Below, piece by piece: positions 36,718 to 46,961 of a DNA stretch of 64,000 bases. Numbering within the stretch: position 1 is the stretch's first letter; every line of letters begins with the position of its first letter. The DNA comes from Leisingera sp. ANG-M7. Lineage in GTDB: Bacteria; Pseudomonadota; Alphaproteobacteria; Rhodobacterales; Rhodobacteraceae. Below the pieces are notes generated by a model that saw only the letters and a program-made list of their open reading frames with translations, made no database searches and was not told the DNA's origin. The translations under genes and the position numbers were made by a program. The DNA is taken from NCBI RefSeq assembly GCF_000813965.1, contig NZ_JWLI01000001.1:372001-436000 (forward strand), written 5' to 3'.

Positions 36718-37968
36718 ATGACCCGGATCCCCCCCGCCCGGACCATGTTCCACGGCCTGTCCCATTCGGTGCTGCCCCGGGCCCGGCTGCTGGCCGTGCT
36801 GCCGCTGGCCGGTATGCTGGCTGCCTGCCAGAGCCCGCTGGACTATGACCTGCGCGGCCAAGTCGGCGGTTTCAACACCACAGGCGCGGCGCAATCCGCC
36901 ACCGCGAACCGCCCTGCGCCGGATGCCCGCGGCCTGATCTCCTACCCGTCTTATCAGGTGGCCGTGGCCCGCCGCGGCGACACGGTGGGTGATGTGGCCG
37001 CCCGCATCGGCCTGCCCGCGAATGAGGTCGCCAGCTACAACGGCATGCAGACCAGCGACAAGATGCGTCAGGGCGAGGTTCTGGCCTTGCCGCGCCGTGC
37101 CCCTGGCAGCCTGCCGGGTAGCGCCACGCCGGGCTCGGTCGATATCGCCGCCCTGGCGGGCCAGGCCATCGACAGCGCGCCGCTGACCTCGCCCAACGCA
37201 GGCTCCGTCACCACAACCGAAATCCAGTCCGCCCCCAAGCCGCAGCCCGCCAAGGTACAGTCCGGCCCGGAACCGGTGCGCCACAAGGTGAAGCGCGGCG
37301 AGACCGCCTATACCATATCGCGGCTCTATCAGGTGCCGGTGAAGTCACTGGCGGAATGGAACGGACTGGGCAGCGATTTTGCGGTGCGCGAAGGCCAGTA
37401 CCTTCTGATCCCGCTGAAAGAGCAGCCTGCTGCTGAGGTGACGCCTGCCGCTGCAGTGGCCCCCGTGGTGGTGACAGAGCCGGGCGCAGGTTCCGAGACA
37501 CCCGTGCCGCCCAGCGCCAGCAAACCGCTGCCGGAGGAGAAGGTCGAACCGGCTGCGGTGAAACCTGCGGCGGAAACCCTGCCCAAGCCGGAACTGCCTG
37601 AACCAACACGCAGCAGCAGCGCGGCGATGGCCTATCCGGTGCAGGGCAAGATCATCAAGACCTACTCCAAGGGCAGCAATGACGGCATCGACATTGCCGG
37701 CACTGCCGGTGCGCCGGTGAACGCAGCCGAGGCTGGCACGGTGGCAGCGATCACCAAGGACTCAGGCAATGTGCCGATTGTGGTGATCCGCCACAGCCAG
37801 AAGCTGCTGACGGTCTACCAGAACGTCGGCAATATCACCGTGAAGAAGGGCGAAAGCGTGGTTCGCGGCCAGCGTATCGCTTCGCTGCGCGGCGGCGACG
37901 ATGCCTATTTGCATTTTGAAGTGCGCGACGGTTTCGAAAGCATCGACCCGCTGAGCTACCTGAACTGA
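36718..37968 (+). CDS. nlpD: NlpD-like LysM/M23 lipoprotein, catalytically degenerate
   Basis: 416 residues. A lipoprotein signal ends in LAAC (LLAVLPLAGMLAACQ, Cys at about 37). Two LysM domains follow (YQVAVARRGDTVGDVAARIG near 80 and HKVKRGETAYTISRLYQVPV near 184), then a Pro/Glu linker and a C-terminal M23 domain. The zinc motif HxGxD is NDGIDIAG and only one His of HxH remains (LHFEVRDG), as in E. coli NlpD, so it should activate an amidase rather than cut peptidoglycan. GAGGAGAGCGA precedes ATG 36718. surE-pcm-nlpD order is conserved; rpoS is absent, as expected in alphaproteobacteria. Confidence 0.93.
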   Translation: MTRIPPARTMFHGLSHSVLPRARLLAVLPLAGMLAACQSPLDYDLRGQVGGFNTTGAAQSATANRPAPDARGLISYPSYQVAVARRGDTVGDVAARIGLPANEVASYNGMQTSDKMRQGEVLALPRRAPGSLPGSATPGSVDIAALAGQAIDSAPLTSPNAGSVTTTEIQSAPKPQPAKVQSGPEPVRHKVKRGETAYTISRLYQVPVKSLAEWNGLGSDFAVREGQYLLIPLKEQPAAEVTPAAAVAPVVVTEPGAGSETPVPPSASKPLPEEKVEPAAVKPAAETLPKPELPEPTRSSSAAMAYPVQGKIIKTYSKGSNDGIDIAGTAGAPVNAAEAGTVAAITKDSGNVPIVVIRHSQKLLTVYQNVGNITVKKGESVVRGQRIASLRGGDDAYLHFEVRDGFESIDPLSYLN

Positions 37969-37994
37969 CGGCGGTAATGAATTGTTAATAAAGA

Positions 37995-38022
37995 AAAGCC
38001 CGGCTGATTGGCCGGGCTTTGC
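37995..38022. terminator. Bidirectional terminator
   Basis: AAAGCCCGGC (37995-38004) pairs with GCCGGGCTTT (38011-38020) between the convergent nlpD and DUF815 genes. The flanking A and T runs serve both strands. Confidence 0.88.
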
Positions 38023-38043
38023 TATTCCCAATTTTGTGCTGCC

Positions 38044-38886
38044 TCAGCGCAAGGCCACTCCGTGCCGCCCGGCCAGATCGGTGAAGAACTGCCAGGCCAC
38101 CCGGCCGGAACGCGCGCCGCGGGTTGCCTGCCATTCGACCGCCTCGGCACGCAATTCCTCTGCATCCACAGTGACGCCGTAAGCGGCGCAGTAGCCCTCG
38201 ATCATCGCCAGGTATTCGTCCTGATCACAGGGGTGGAAGCCCAGCCACAGCCCGAACCGGTCCGACAGCGAGACCTTCTCCTCTACCGCTTCCGACGGGT
38301 TGATGGCACTGGAGCGCTCGTTCTCGATCATGTCCCGCGGCATCAGATGGCGGCGGTTGGAGGTGGCATAGAACACCACGTTTTCCGGCCGCCCCTCGAT
38401 GCCGCCGTCCAGCACCGCCTTGAGGCTCTTGTAGTGCTGGTCGTCATGGCTGAACGACAGGTCATCGCAGAACAGGATGAACCGGTGCTCCGATCCGCGC
38501 AGATGACCCAGCAGCCGCGCCACCGAAGGCAGATCCTCGCGCTGCAGCTCCACCAGTTTCAGCTGCGGATGGTCCGCCGCCAGCGCCCCGTGCACGGCTT
38601 TCACGAGGCTGGACTTCCCCATCCCCCGCGCGCCCCACAGAAGCGCGTTGTTGGCAGCAAAACCTTGGGCGAACCGCCGGGTGTTTTCCAGCAGCGTATC
38701 GCGGGACCGGTTGATACCGACCAGCAGGTTCAGATCGACCCGGTTGACGCTCTCCACCGGCTCCAGCCGCTCCGGCTCCACATGCCAGACAAAGGCGCTG
38801 GCGGCATTGAAATCAGGGGTTTCCAGCGGCGCGGGCGACATCCGCTCTAGCGCCTCGGCAATGCGGGTCAATGCAATCTGGTCCAT
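38044..38886 (-). CDS. DUF815 family AAA ATPase
   Basis: 280 residues. Walker A is LWGARGMGKSSLVKAVHGAL near 79-98, Walker B FILFCDDLSFSHDDQHYKSL near 135, and sensor FYATSNRRHLMPRDMIEN near 171. DUF815 ATPases occur beside surE/yajC genes in alphaproteobacteria; their role is unknown. The C-terminal helical part carries ARSGRVAWQFFTDLAGRHGV. ATG 38886 gives MDQIALTRIAEAL. Converges with nlpD at a shared terminator. Confidence 0.9.
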   Translation of the reverse strand: MDQIALTRIAEALERMSPAPLETPDFNAASAFVWHVEPERLEPVESVNRVDLNLLVGINRSRDTLLENTRRFAQGFAANNALLWGARGMGKSSLVKAVHGALAADHPQLKLVELQREDLPSVARLLGHLRGSEHRFILFCDDLSFSHDDQHYKSLKAVLDGGIEGRPENVVFYATSNRRHLMPRDMIENERSSAINPSEAVEEKVSLSDRFGLWLGFHPCDQDEYLAMIEGYCAAYGVTVDAEELRAEAVEWQATRGARSGRVAWQFFTDLAGRHGVALR

Positions 38887-38994
38887 GGGAAGCCTCCGTC
38901 CGTCAGTTGCGGGATTTCAAAGCATGTTCAGGGGCAAGCGGCAAGGGCAAGCCGGCATCTGTTCTGCTGCAAACCATAAGTGTAACCTGTCCCC

Positions 38995-40167
38995 ATGGAC
39001 GCCTTGGAAGAACTCTCCCGCTGGATGATAACCGAAGGCCGCCGGTCGGGCGATCCGGTCAAGGCCGTGTCCCGCTTCTGCACGGACCTGATTGCGGCCG
39101 GCGTGCCGTTGTGGCGGGTCAACATCGGACAGCGGTTCGCGAACCCGCTGCTGATTGCCTGGGGCGTGGTCTGGACGCCAGAGAAAACCGAAAGCTACGA
39201 CGTCACCCATGATGTGATGCAGACGGACAGTTACGTCGGCAGCTCGTTTGAATACATTCTGGCCAACCGCCGCCCGCTGCACAAAAACCTGCGCAGACTC
39301 GACCCTGAGGCCGACCACATCTCCTATCATGAGTTCGCGGAGGCTGGCGGCACCGACTACTATGCAACGCTCATGTATTACGGCGACGGGTCTATGCACG
39401 GCTGCACCTTTGTCACCCAGTCGGACAGCGGGTTCACGGCAGAGAACCTGCAGATGATCGAGGCCTCCCTGCCCGGCCTCTCCTGCGCCTTGGAACCCGT
39501 CACCATGCGCAAATCCTCGCGCAGCCTGCTGCGGACCTATCTGGGCGATGGCCCGTCAGACGCGGTCTGGAACGGCTCCATCAAGCGCGGCGAACGCACG
39601 GCGCTGGACGCCGTTGTGATGTTCACCGACCTGCGAGGCTTTACCGCCCTCTCGGACAGCACCAGTGAAGAAGAGGTGTTCGACGCCCTGAACACCTATT
39701 TCGATGTGGTGGTACAGGCGGTTGAGGACGCAGGCGGTGACGTGCTGAAGTTCATGGGCGACGGTATTCTGTCCATCTTTCCTGCCGCTGATGGAAGCAG
39801 CCGCGCGGAACAGTGCAGCCAGGCTGCCCAGGCATCGCAAACGGCACTCGCCGGACTTACCGCGGCAAACAGCACCCGCGCGCAAACAGGCAGACCGCTG
39901 CTGGAAATCGGCATCGGTTTGAATGCGGGCCGCGTCAGCTATGGCAACATCGGCAGCCCCGGAAGGCTGGATTTCACCGTGCTCGGCGCTGCAGTGAACC
40001 TGGCGAGCCGGATCGAAGGTCTAACAAAATCCACCGGGCATCCCGTTCTGGCATCCTCAGCCGTCGCTGCGGCGGCCCCGGACCTGTTTTCCAGCTGCGG
40101 GACCCGCAGCGTGCGCGGCATATCCGATCCGGTCGAGGTCTTCTTCCTGCGCGTTGACGCCGCATAG
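38995..40167 (+). CDS. Class III adenylate/guanylate cyclase
   Basis: 390 residues. The N-terminal 180 residues form a sensor-like domain without membrane segments. The cyclase domain starts near 205: metal Asp in VMFTDLRGFTALSD, second metal Asp in LKFMGDGILSIF near 255, substrate Lys in the same LKF, Asp of LDFTVLGAAVNLASRIEGL near 325 with the transition-state Asn and Arg. All key residues are present and the Lys/Asp pair points to ATP, hence cAMP. No CRP-type regulator is nearby. ATG 38995 fits the start. Confidence 0.92.
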   Translation: MDALEELSRWMITEGRRSGDPVKAVSRFCTDLIAAGVPLWRVNIGQRFANPLLIAWGVVWTPEKTESYDVTHDVMQTDSYVGSSFEYILANRRPLHKNLRRLDPEADHISYHEFAEAGGTDYYATLMYYGDGSMHGCTFVTQSDSGFTAENLQMIEASLPGLSCALEPVTMRKSSRSLLRTYLGDGPSDAVWNGSIKRGERTALDAVVMFTDLRGFTALSDSTSEEEVFDALNTYFDVVVQAVEDAGGDVLKFMGDGILSIFPAADGSSRAEQCSQAAQASQTALAGLTAANSTRAQTGRPLLEIGIGLNAGRVSYGNIGSPGRLDFTVLGAAVNLASRIEGLTKSTGHPVLASSAVAAAAPDLFSSCGTRSVRGISDPVEVFFLRVDAA

Positions 40168-40210
40168 GAAGACGCGTCCGATCAAGCGCGCCTTTCTGTG
40201 ATTTGCCTGC

Positions 40211-40852
40211 TCAGTCTGCCGCGAAGCAGTAGAAATAGCCGTTGCCGCCGGTGGAGCGCAGATTTTCGGCGCTGCAGCCACGGGAATTATGCGCCGCGTT
40301 CCAGGAGGTATTGCCGCCACCGTGGCGGTCATGGTGGCCAACTGTGGCAGACCCTTCGCCGTTGGAGGTCCAGTTCGAGCAGGTCTTGTCGCCCTCCTGC
40401 CAGGGGAAATAGGCAGTGCCGTCCTCCTGGGTGCCTGTCAGGATGTCATGCTCGTTGGGGTCATCGCCGCGGCCCTTGATGCGGTTACCGTTCTCATCCA
40501 CCGCAGTACGGGCATAGAGGTTCGGCATGATATGCAGCTGGTCCAGATCGACCGCGATCAGCTCGCCATTAGCGTTGTACCAGGGACCGGTGCCGATGCG
40601 CGAACGGGCCGAGATGCCGCGCTTGCCTTCCTCCTGGGTGCTGAGATAGGCGCGCCAGGTGCGCCCTGTCGAGCCCGCCGCCTCTGCCAGGCTGGCGCAA
40701 TGAGCATCCGCCCCCTCCAGCCCGCCAAGGTTGCCGCCGTCACCAAGGCCAACGGAAGTGACAAAGAACCCCATCGGCGGGTCTTCGGCGTAGGACGCAG
40801 ACGCCAGCGCGCAGGCCGCGGAGCAGGTCAGGACAGCAAGAAACTTGTTCAT
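40211..40852 (-). CDS. Secreted lectin-like protein
   Basis: 213 residues with a Sec signal (MNKFLAVLTCSAACALASASYA cut before EDPP). The mature part has Cys-rich features (GADAHCASLAEAAGSTGRTW, DKTCSNWTSNGEG, NSRGCSAENL, NGYFYCFAAD) in the spacing of endostatin/C-type-lectin-like folds known in secreted bacterial proteins. Probably periplasmic or extracellular with two disulfides. ATG 40852 follows GGGAGGTTTCC; the track frame to 41176 is rejected. Ligand unknown. Confidence 0.8.
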   Translation of the reverse strand: MNKFLAVLTCSAACALASASYAEDPPMGFFVTSVGLGDGGNLGGLEGADAHCASLAEAAGSTGRTWRAYLSTQEEGKRGISARSRIGTGPWYNANGELIAVDLDQLHIMPNLYARTAVDENGNRIKGRGDDPNEHDILTGTQEDGTAYFPWQEGDKTCSNWTSNGEGSATVGHHDRHGGGNTSWNAAHNSRGCSAENLRSTGGNGYFYCFAAD

Positions 40853-41208
40853 GGAAACCTCCCTAAATCCAGGACTGGCCGCAGGATGCCGCATGGAAGG
40901 CGGTAAAGATACGCTGGCAGGCGGGGTTTCACGAAAGAGTGTTGGGATCACGGCCGGGTGGATTGGCCGGGCTCTGGTGCGGGGCTCAGCTGGAGGAAAC
41001 GACGCGGCCGCAGGGTTCCTGGCGCTGACTGCCCTCTTACGAGTGGACAGTTCGACCGCTCTGTGCGAACCATCTGATATGCAAACCTTGGCACAGAACA
41101 ACGGCACTTGGCGCCAGCAGCAAATTACCGTCCCGGCCTGACACGCCGGGCCGGGTGGTTGGTCTCTGAACATCAAATGCGCTTACCGCGCCGAACAAGG
41201 TTGTTTCC
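40853..41208. other. Intergenic region between divergent genes
   Basis: 356 bases between the lectin-like and kinase-like genes, which diverge. No gene, repeat or strong promoter is seen; it must hold promoters for both. Confidence 0.4.
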
Positions 41209-41706
41209 ATGTTTTCTCCTCCTCCGACGCTGCACATGCTGTGCGGAAAAATCGCTGCTGGAAAATCCACCCTGGCCAAGCGGCTGGCAAGCGGAAGCGG
41301 TACAGTTCTGCTTGCCGAAGACAAATGGCTGAACGCCCTTTTCTCCAATGAAATGACGTCTGCATTGGACTATGTCCGCTGTTCTTCAAAACTGCGCAGC
41401 ATCATGGGATCTCACGTGTCGTCACTGCTGAACGCGGGGATCTCGGTGGTTCTGGATTTTCCTGCCAACACAATCGAAACGCGCAGCTGGATGCGAAGCA
41501 TACTCGAAGAGACAAGCGCGTCTCATCAGCTTCACGTTCTATGCCCGCCGGATGATCTTTGCTTGCAGCGGCTGCGAGAACGCAACGCCCGCGGCGATCA
41601 CCCGTTTGCGGCGACCGAGGAGCAGTTTCGCCGGTTTTCCAAGCACTTCGTCCCGCCGTCGCCAGCTGAGGGTTTCAATCTGGTGGTGCACGAAGAGCCC
41701 AACTGA
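41209..41706 (+). CDS. Small AAA/zeta-toxin-like kinase
   Basis: 165 residues. P-loop CGKIAAGKSTLAKRLA at residues 12-27, a further basic stretch LRERNARGDHPF near 124 (lid arginines), and Asp in VVLDFPANTIETRSW near 84. It resembles the small ATP-binding kinases annotated as zeta-like or cell division protein ZipA; the substrate is unknown and no antitoxin gene is adjacent. Codon use is somewhat less G+C-biased than its neighbours. ATG 41209 is used. Confidence 0.78.
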   Translation: MFSPPPTLHMLCGKIAAGKSTLAKRLASGSGTVLLAEDKWLNALFSNEMTSALDYVRCSSKLRSIMGSHVSSLLNAGISVVLDFPANTIETRSWMRSILEETSASHQLHVLCPPDDLCLQRLRERNARGDHPFAATEEQFRRFSKHFVPPSPAEGFNLVVHEEPN

Positions 41707-41784
41707 TACGGAGCGGTTTTTCCTGCCCGGCACGGCATCGGTCACTCCGGTGTCCAAACCGGCCTGCACGTCCGCTGCAACAAA

Positions 41785-41812
41785 AAAGCGCGCCCTCGCG
41801 GGCGCGCTTTAG
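41785..41812. terminator. Bidirectional terminator
   Basis: AAAGCGCGCCC (41785-41795) pairs with GGGCGCGCTTT (41800-41810), preceded by AAAA. It serves the kinase-like gene and tatC. Confidence 0.88.
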
Positions 41813-41832
41813 TACTTAAGAGCGTCAAAGGC

Positions 41833-42729
41833 CTACGTGCCCTTGCCATCCTCGGCATCTGCGGCCACCGGATCATCCGGATGCGCCTCCATCTCCTCGT
41901 CATCGTCGTAGTAGCCCTCGGCGCGCAGCTTCGCCTCACGCTTGGCCTCGACCCGGCGGACCAGGAAGATCGAGATCTCGTACAGCCCGTACACCACCAC
42001 AAACAGAATGATCTGAGTGATCACATCCGGCGGCGTCACAAGTGCGGCCAGCACCAGGATCGCCACAACCGCATATTTCCGGACTGAGCCAAGGCCCTCG
42101 GCGCTCACCAGGCCGGCCTTGCCCATCAGCGTCAGCAGCACCGGCAGCTGGAAGCAGAGGCCAAAGGCTACGATGAACTTGATCGTCAGGTTCAGATACT
42201 CCTGGGCGGAACCCTGGAAAACCACGCTGAGACCCTGGTTCACTTCCTCGCTGCTTACAGCCTCGCCGCCAGAGCCAAACTGCTGGAAACCCAGGAAGAA
42301 ATCATAGGCCAGCGGAGTGACGACATAGAAGGCAAAGCTGGCGCCCAGAAGGAACATAAAGGGCGACGCAACCAGGAACGGCAGGAACGCCCCCTTCTCG
42401 GACTTGTACAACCCCGGCGCCACAAAGCGCCACATCTGGAACCCGATAAAGGGGAATGCCAGGATGAAACCGCCCAGGAAGGAGATCTTGATCGCGACAA
42501 AGAAGCCTTCCTGCGGGCTGATGAAGATCAGCGCGCAGTCCTGGCCGCTCTCGGCCAGCACGTCGCACAGCGGGGCCGTCAGGAAGTTGAACACCGGCGT
42601 TGCCACGGTGAAGCAGATCACCATGCCGACGATGAAAGCCAGCACCGAATGAATGAGCCGCGTGCGCAGCTCGGCCAGATGCTCGATCAGCGGCGCGGTT
42701 GAGTCGTCGATCTCATCCGACTTGCTCAT
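41833..42729 (-). CDS. tatC: Twin-arginine translocase subunit TatC
   Basis: 298 residues, six membrane segments. TatC forms the signal-peptide receptor of the Tat system. The N-terminal motif [20 protein letters not shown] is near residues 12-31, and [20 protein letters not shown] near 95-114 is typical. The C-terminal 40 residues form an acidic cytosolic tail ([17 protein letters not shown]). Overlaps tatB by four bases. The exported agmatine deiminase in this window is a likely client. Confidence 0.96.
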   Translation of the reverse strand: MSKSDEIDDSTAPLIEHLAELRTRLIHSVLAFIVGMVICFTVATPVFNFLTAPLCDVLAESGQDCALIFISPQEGFFVAIKISFLGGFILAFPFIGFQMWRFVAPGLYKSEKGAFLPFLVASPFMFLLGASFAFYVVTPLAYDFFLGFQQFGSGGEAVSSEEVNQGLSVVFQGSAQEYLNLTIKFIVAFGLCFQLPVLLTLMGKAGLVSAEGLGSVRKYAVVAILVLAALVTPPDVITQIILFVVVYGLYEISIFLVRRVEAKREAKLRAEGYYDDDEEMEAHPDDPVAADAEDGKGT

Positions 42730-43202
42730 GACTTTGCCTCTTCTTCCTTCGATGCCGCTGGCTTCAGCGCAGCCTCAGCCGCTTCCGCCTTGGCCAGTGC
42801 CTCCTCAGCCTCGCGCGCCTTGCGCTCAGCCGCGGCGCGGGCAGTTGAAGCCTGGATCTTCTTGGCATCCTCGGCACGCTCCGCCGCCAGCTTGCCGGTC
42901 TCGCTGTCGGGGTCGTATTTGGTCGGATCGATCGACGACGCCATCTCCTGCGCCGCCTGCTTGACGCCGTCCATGGCAGTGCCGACGGGATTGGTTGCAG
43001 CCTTCAGCCCCTTGGTGACCTCATTGACCCCGGCCTCATCCGCCGCGTCATGCATCGCCCGGCTGAACTCGCGCGCCATCCCCTTGGCCTTGCCGACAAA
43101 CCGCCCCACGTTGCGGAACAGCACCGGCAGGTCCTTGGGGCCGACCACGATCAGCGCAACAACACCGATGACCAGCAGTTCGGTCCACCCAAGATCGAAC
43201 AT
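42726..43202 (-). CDS. tatB: Twin-arginine translocase subunit TatB
   Basis: 158 residues. N-terminal membrane helix [20 protein letters not shown], then the hinge [20 protein letters not shown] and an amphipathic helix, then an Ala/Glu/Lys-rich tail ([20 protein letters not shown]). It relays substrate from TatC to TatA. It follows tatA by six bases and overlaps tatC by four. ATG 43202 gives MFDLGWTE, the conserved start. Confidence 0.95.
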   Translation of the reverse strand: MFDLGWTELLVIGVVALIVVGPKDLPVLFRNVGRFVGKAKGMAREFSRAMHDAADEAGVNEVTKGLKAATNPVGTAMDGVKQAAQEMASSIDPTKYDPDSETGKLAAERAEDAKKIQASTARAAAERKAREAEEALAKAEAAEAALKPAASKEEEAKS

Positions 43203-43208
43203 CCGCGC

Positions 43209-43424
43209 TTAGGCCTTATCTTTTTCGGTCTCGGGGGTAACGTCCTTGGCCACGTCTGCGGCGTCCTGCTCCAGTTCCTTGGTGCCTTCGTTAATGCCCT
43301 TCTTGAAGGAGGTGATGCCTTTGCCGACCTCACCCATCAGCGAGGAAATCTTGCCACGGCCGAACAGGACCAGGACCACGACGGCGATGAGCAGAAGGCC
43401 AGGCAGGCCGATGTTGTTGAGCAT
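43209..43424 (-). CDS. tatA: Twin-arginine translocase subunit TatA
   Basis: 71 residues. One membrane helix ([20 protein letters not shown]) followed by an amphipathic helix [20 protein letters not shown]. The FGRGKI hinge is the TatA pattern. TatA makes the transport pore. First gene of the tatABC operon on the minus strand; AAGGAGAGA lies upstream of its ATG. Confidence 0.96.
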   Translation of the reverse strand: MLNNIGLPGLLLIAVVVLVLFGRGKISSLMGEVGKGITSFKKGINEGTKELEQDAADVAKDVTPETEKDKA

Positions 43425-43651
43425 GTGAGTCTCTCCTTAACTTGATCCGGCGCGGATTTCGGGCGCCGGTGGAATTATTCGCTACGGGTTTAGCGCGGGC
43501 GCGGCTTTGAGCGAAAGCAACTCCGCGCGCAGAAAGCTGCTGCAAGCGTGGGAATCCGAAGTTTTTGACAGCTGCCCGCACCCAACTGACAGGTTTATGT
43601 CAGTTGCAGGGCGGTAAATCCAGCCCATCACATGAACAAAGGAGAAACGTG

Positions 43652-43960
43652 ATGAGCAAACATGTCGCCGAAATCGTGACCTTCAAACTGGCCGACGGCG
43701 TGAGTCCCGCCGATTTCACAGCCCTGATGCAGCGCACCGAAGGCTTCGTGCGCGCGCAGGACGGCTTTGTCACCCGCCAGCTGAGCCAGGGTGAAGACGG
43801 CAAATGGACCGACTATGTGGTCTGGAAGGACATGGCAACGGCGCAGAAAGTGGCGCAGACCTTCATGCAGCAGGACTTCGCCCCTGAAGTCGTTGCAGCA
43901 CTAGCGCCGGACAGCGCCAGCATGCGCCATGAAGAGGTGCTGTGGCAGATGGCGCCTTAA
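43652..43960 (+). CDS. Dimeric alpha-beta barrel (dabb) family protein
   Basis: 102 residues. The sequence EIVTFKLADGVSPADFTALM with QDGFVTRQLSQGEDGKWTDY and a C-terminal HEEVLWQMAP matches small ferredoxin-like dabb/antibiotic-monooxygenase-type proteins. Function unknown. ATG 43652 has AGGAGAAACGTG just upstream; the frame to 43565 is rejected. It lies 72 bases before a WYL regulator on the same strand, which may control it. Confidence 0.82.
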   Translation: MSKHVAEIVTFKLADGVSPADFTALMQRTEGFVRAQDGFVTRQLSQGEDGKWTDYVVWKDMATAQKVAQTFMQQDFAPEVVAALAPDSASMRHEEVLWQMAP

Positions 43961-44032
43961 ACACCGCAGGCTGCGCCTGCGGGCCGGGCGCAGCCCTTGA
44001 CCTCCTGACGCCACCGCGCAAAGGCTAGCCCC

Positions 44033-44707
44033 ATGCGCCGCACCGACCGCCTTTTCGAAATCATCCAGATCCTGCGCGACGGGAAGCTGCACCGCGCCCA
44101 GGACATTGCCGAGCGGCTGGAGGTCTCAACCCGCACCATCTACCGCGACATGGACACGCTGGCGGCCTCCGGCGTGCCGGTGGAGGGCGAGCGCGGCGTC
44201 GGCTATATGGTGCGCGAGCAGATCAGCCTGCCGCCGCTGACCCTGACGCCAGAGGAGCTGGAGGCGCTGAACCTCGGCATGGCGATTGTAGCAGAGGCTG
44301 CCGACCCGGACCTGAAGGCCGCCGCCCTGTCGCTGGCTGCCAAGGTGGACGCGGTGCTGCCGGAACAGACCATCGCCGAGGCCGACGCCTGGAAATTCGC
44401 CGTCTACCCCTTCTCGGACGCCGCCCGCGCCCTCGCCCACATGCCTGCCCTGCGCGCCGCCATCAAGGCGCGGCAGAAACTGCAGCTCAGCTACCGCCGC
44501 ATCGACGGCACCCTGACAGAGCGCAAGATCCGCCCCCTGCACATGGAATATTGGGGCCGGGTCTGGACCCTCACCGCCTGGTGCGAGACCCGCGGGGATT
44601 TCCGGGTGTTTCGCGTCGACCTCATCGAGGACGCCTCCGCCCTGCCCGAGCTGTTCGTGGACGAACCCGGCAAGCGGCTGCAGGATTATGATCCCTACGG
44701 ATCCTGA
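44033..44707 (+). CDS. HTH/WYL-domain transcriptional regulator (YafY-like)
   Basis: 224 residues. N-terminal DeoR-type helix-turn-helix (MRRTDRLFEIIQILRDGKLH, then AQDIAERLEVSTRTIYRDMD), then a WYL domain (LSYRRIDGTLTERKIRPLHM near 150 and WTLTAWCETRGDFRVFRVDL). WYL domains sense ligands, possibly nucleotides or nucleic acids. Regulated gene unknown; the dabb gene upstream is a candidate. Converges with the GNAT gene at repeat copy C. Confidence 0.93.
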   Translation: MRRTDRLFEIIQILRDGKLHRAQDIAERLEVSTRTIYRDMDTLAASGVPVEGERGVGYMVREQISLPPLTLTPEELEALNLGMAIVAEAADPDLKAAALSLAAKVDAVLPEQTIAEADAWKFAVYPFSDAARALAHMPALRAAIKARQKLQLSYRRIDGTLTERKIRPLHMEYWGRVWTLTAWCETRGDFRVFRVDLIEDASALPELFVDEPGKRLQDYDPYGS

Positions 44708-44715
44708 GATCCTTC

Positions 44716-44772
44716 CTTCATCTGGCTGAAAGTATCCCGGGGGAGGCCCGCCGGGCCGGGGGCAGCGCCCCC
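44716..44772. repeat. Dispersed intergenic hairpin repeat, copy C
   Basis: CTTCATCTGGCTGAAAGTAT, CCCGGGGG, an inserted GGCCCGCCGGGCC palindrome, then GGGGGCAGCGCCCCC. Same unit as 6303 and, inverted, 12795. It lies between convergent genes. Confidence 0.7.
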
Positions 44773-45623
44773 TACCCCAGTTCAAACGAGGTCACCCCGT
44801 AAATCAGATCCGTGTCCAGCAACGGTGCAGGCCCGCGGTACATCCGGGCGGTTTCAAACACTGGCTCAAGACCGAGGCTGCGCGCCAGATCCACCGCCGC
44901 GGCATGGGGTTCCGGCACATCCAGAAACACCTCCTGCCCCGCAGGCAGCTCCTGCAGCAGCCGCGCCAGAACCGCCTCGGCAGCCGGGCGGGACACCGCC
45001 ACCAGCGGCCCGATCTTGCAGCCGCTGCCGCAGAGTCGCAGCGTGCCGAAGCCAGCCAGCTTACCATCATTGTAAGCGGCAAAGGAGCGATGCCCCGCAG
45101 CCCCCAACCACTGCTGCCAAAAGGCCGTGCGCGGCGCCGGGAAGGCGCGCGCGTCCAGCGCTTCCAGCTCGGCCGTCGGGGCCCAAAGCGGCGACAGATC
45201 AAACCCTTCCGGCGCCGCCGGCCTGTCACCGGGCACACCGCCAAAACGGATATTGCGGTAGGCCAGTTCAAAGCCGGAGCGGCGGTAATTGCCTTGCTGG
45301 TCCACCACACCGTCAAGGCCGACAACACGGCCCCCGGCATGCTCCAGCGCCTGCTGCCACAGCGCGTAGCCGTAGCCCTGGCCGCGATGCTCCGGCGCCA
45401 CGATGTAGAAACCGAGGAAAGAAAACACCTCGCCGTAGTTCACCACCGAGATGCAGGCGACCATCTGCCCGTCCAGGAACCCGCCCCAGAACCCCTGCGG
45501 ATCTGCCGAGGCAAAGCAGGCCGCATCCCGGTGGCCCGGGTTCCAGCCTTCGCGCGCGGCCCAGTCCACAGCGGTCTGGATTTCCGCGCCCGCCAGCGGT
45601 CTGATCTGATAACTTTCTTGCAT
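44772..45623 (-). CDS. GNAT family N-acetyltransferase, two-domain
   Basis: 283 residues. The N-terminal GNAT domain shows YIVAPEHRGQGYGYALWQQA near residues 83-102 (acetyl-CoA loop RGQGYG). The C-terminal half (after about 150) repeats a GNAT-like fold that is less conserved, ending ARMYRGPAPL as in the YitH/HslE group. Substrate unknown. ATG 45623 follows ACAGGAGGTGCGG, an excellent ribosome site, so the longer frame is rejected. Confidence 0.9.
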   Translation of the reverse strand: MQESYQIRPLAGAEIQTAVDWAAREGWNPGHRDAACFASADPQGFWGGFLDGQMVACISVVNYGEVFSFLGFYIVAPEHRGQGYGYALWQQALEHAGGRVVGLDGVVDQQGNYRRSGFELAYRNIRFGGVPGDRPAAPEGFDLSPLWAPTAELEALDARAFPAPRTAFWQQWLGAAGHRSFAAYNDGKLAGFGTLRLCGSGCKIGPLVAVSRPAAEAVLARLLQELPAGQEVFLDVPEPHAAAVDLARSLGLEPVFETARMYRGPAPLLDTDLIYGVTSFELG

Positions 45624-45665
45624 CCGCACCTCCTGTCTCGTCGGGTGCAGAATGCCCGCTAACAA

Positions 45666-46772
<1,107 letters not shown>

Positions 46773-46876
46773 GAGGCCTCAGTGCTGTTTCCGATGAAAA
46801 CGCTTAGGTTCACGCCGGGATAGCAACCCAGCGGCGGCGCCGCAAGCGGTCTGCCCCTCTGGACACACGGAGACGA

Positions 46877-46934
46877 GGGCAGCGCCCGCCCCGTGGGGGG
46901 GCGGGACTGGCGCTGCCCGGCCCATCGGCCGGGC
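46877..46934. terminator. Large GC-rich hairpins upstream of the ABC gene and after arsM
   Basis: GGGCAGCGCC (46877-46886) pairs with GGCGCTGCCC (46909-46918) around an inner CGCCCC/GGGGCG stem; GCCCGGC and GCCGGGC follow at 46915-46934. It lies just past the arsM stop. No T-run. Confidence 0.5.
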
Positions 46935-46961
46935 GTTACATTCCAATCATACTGGAAGTGA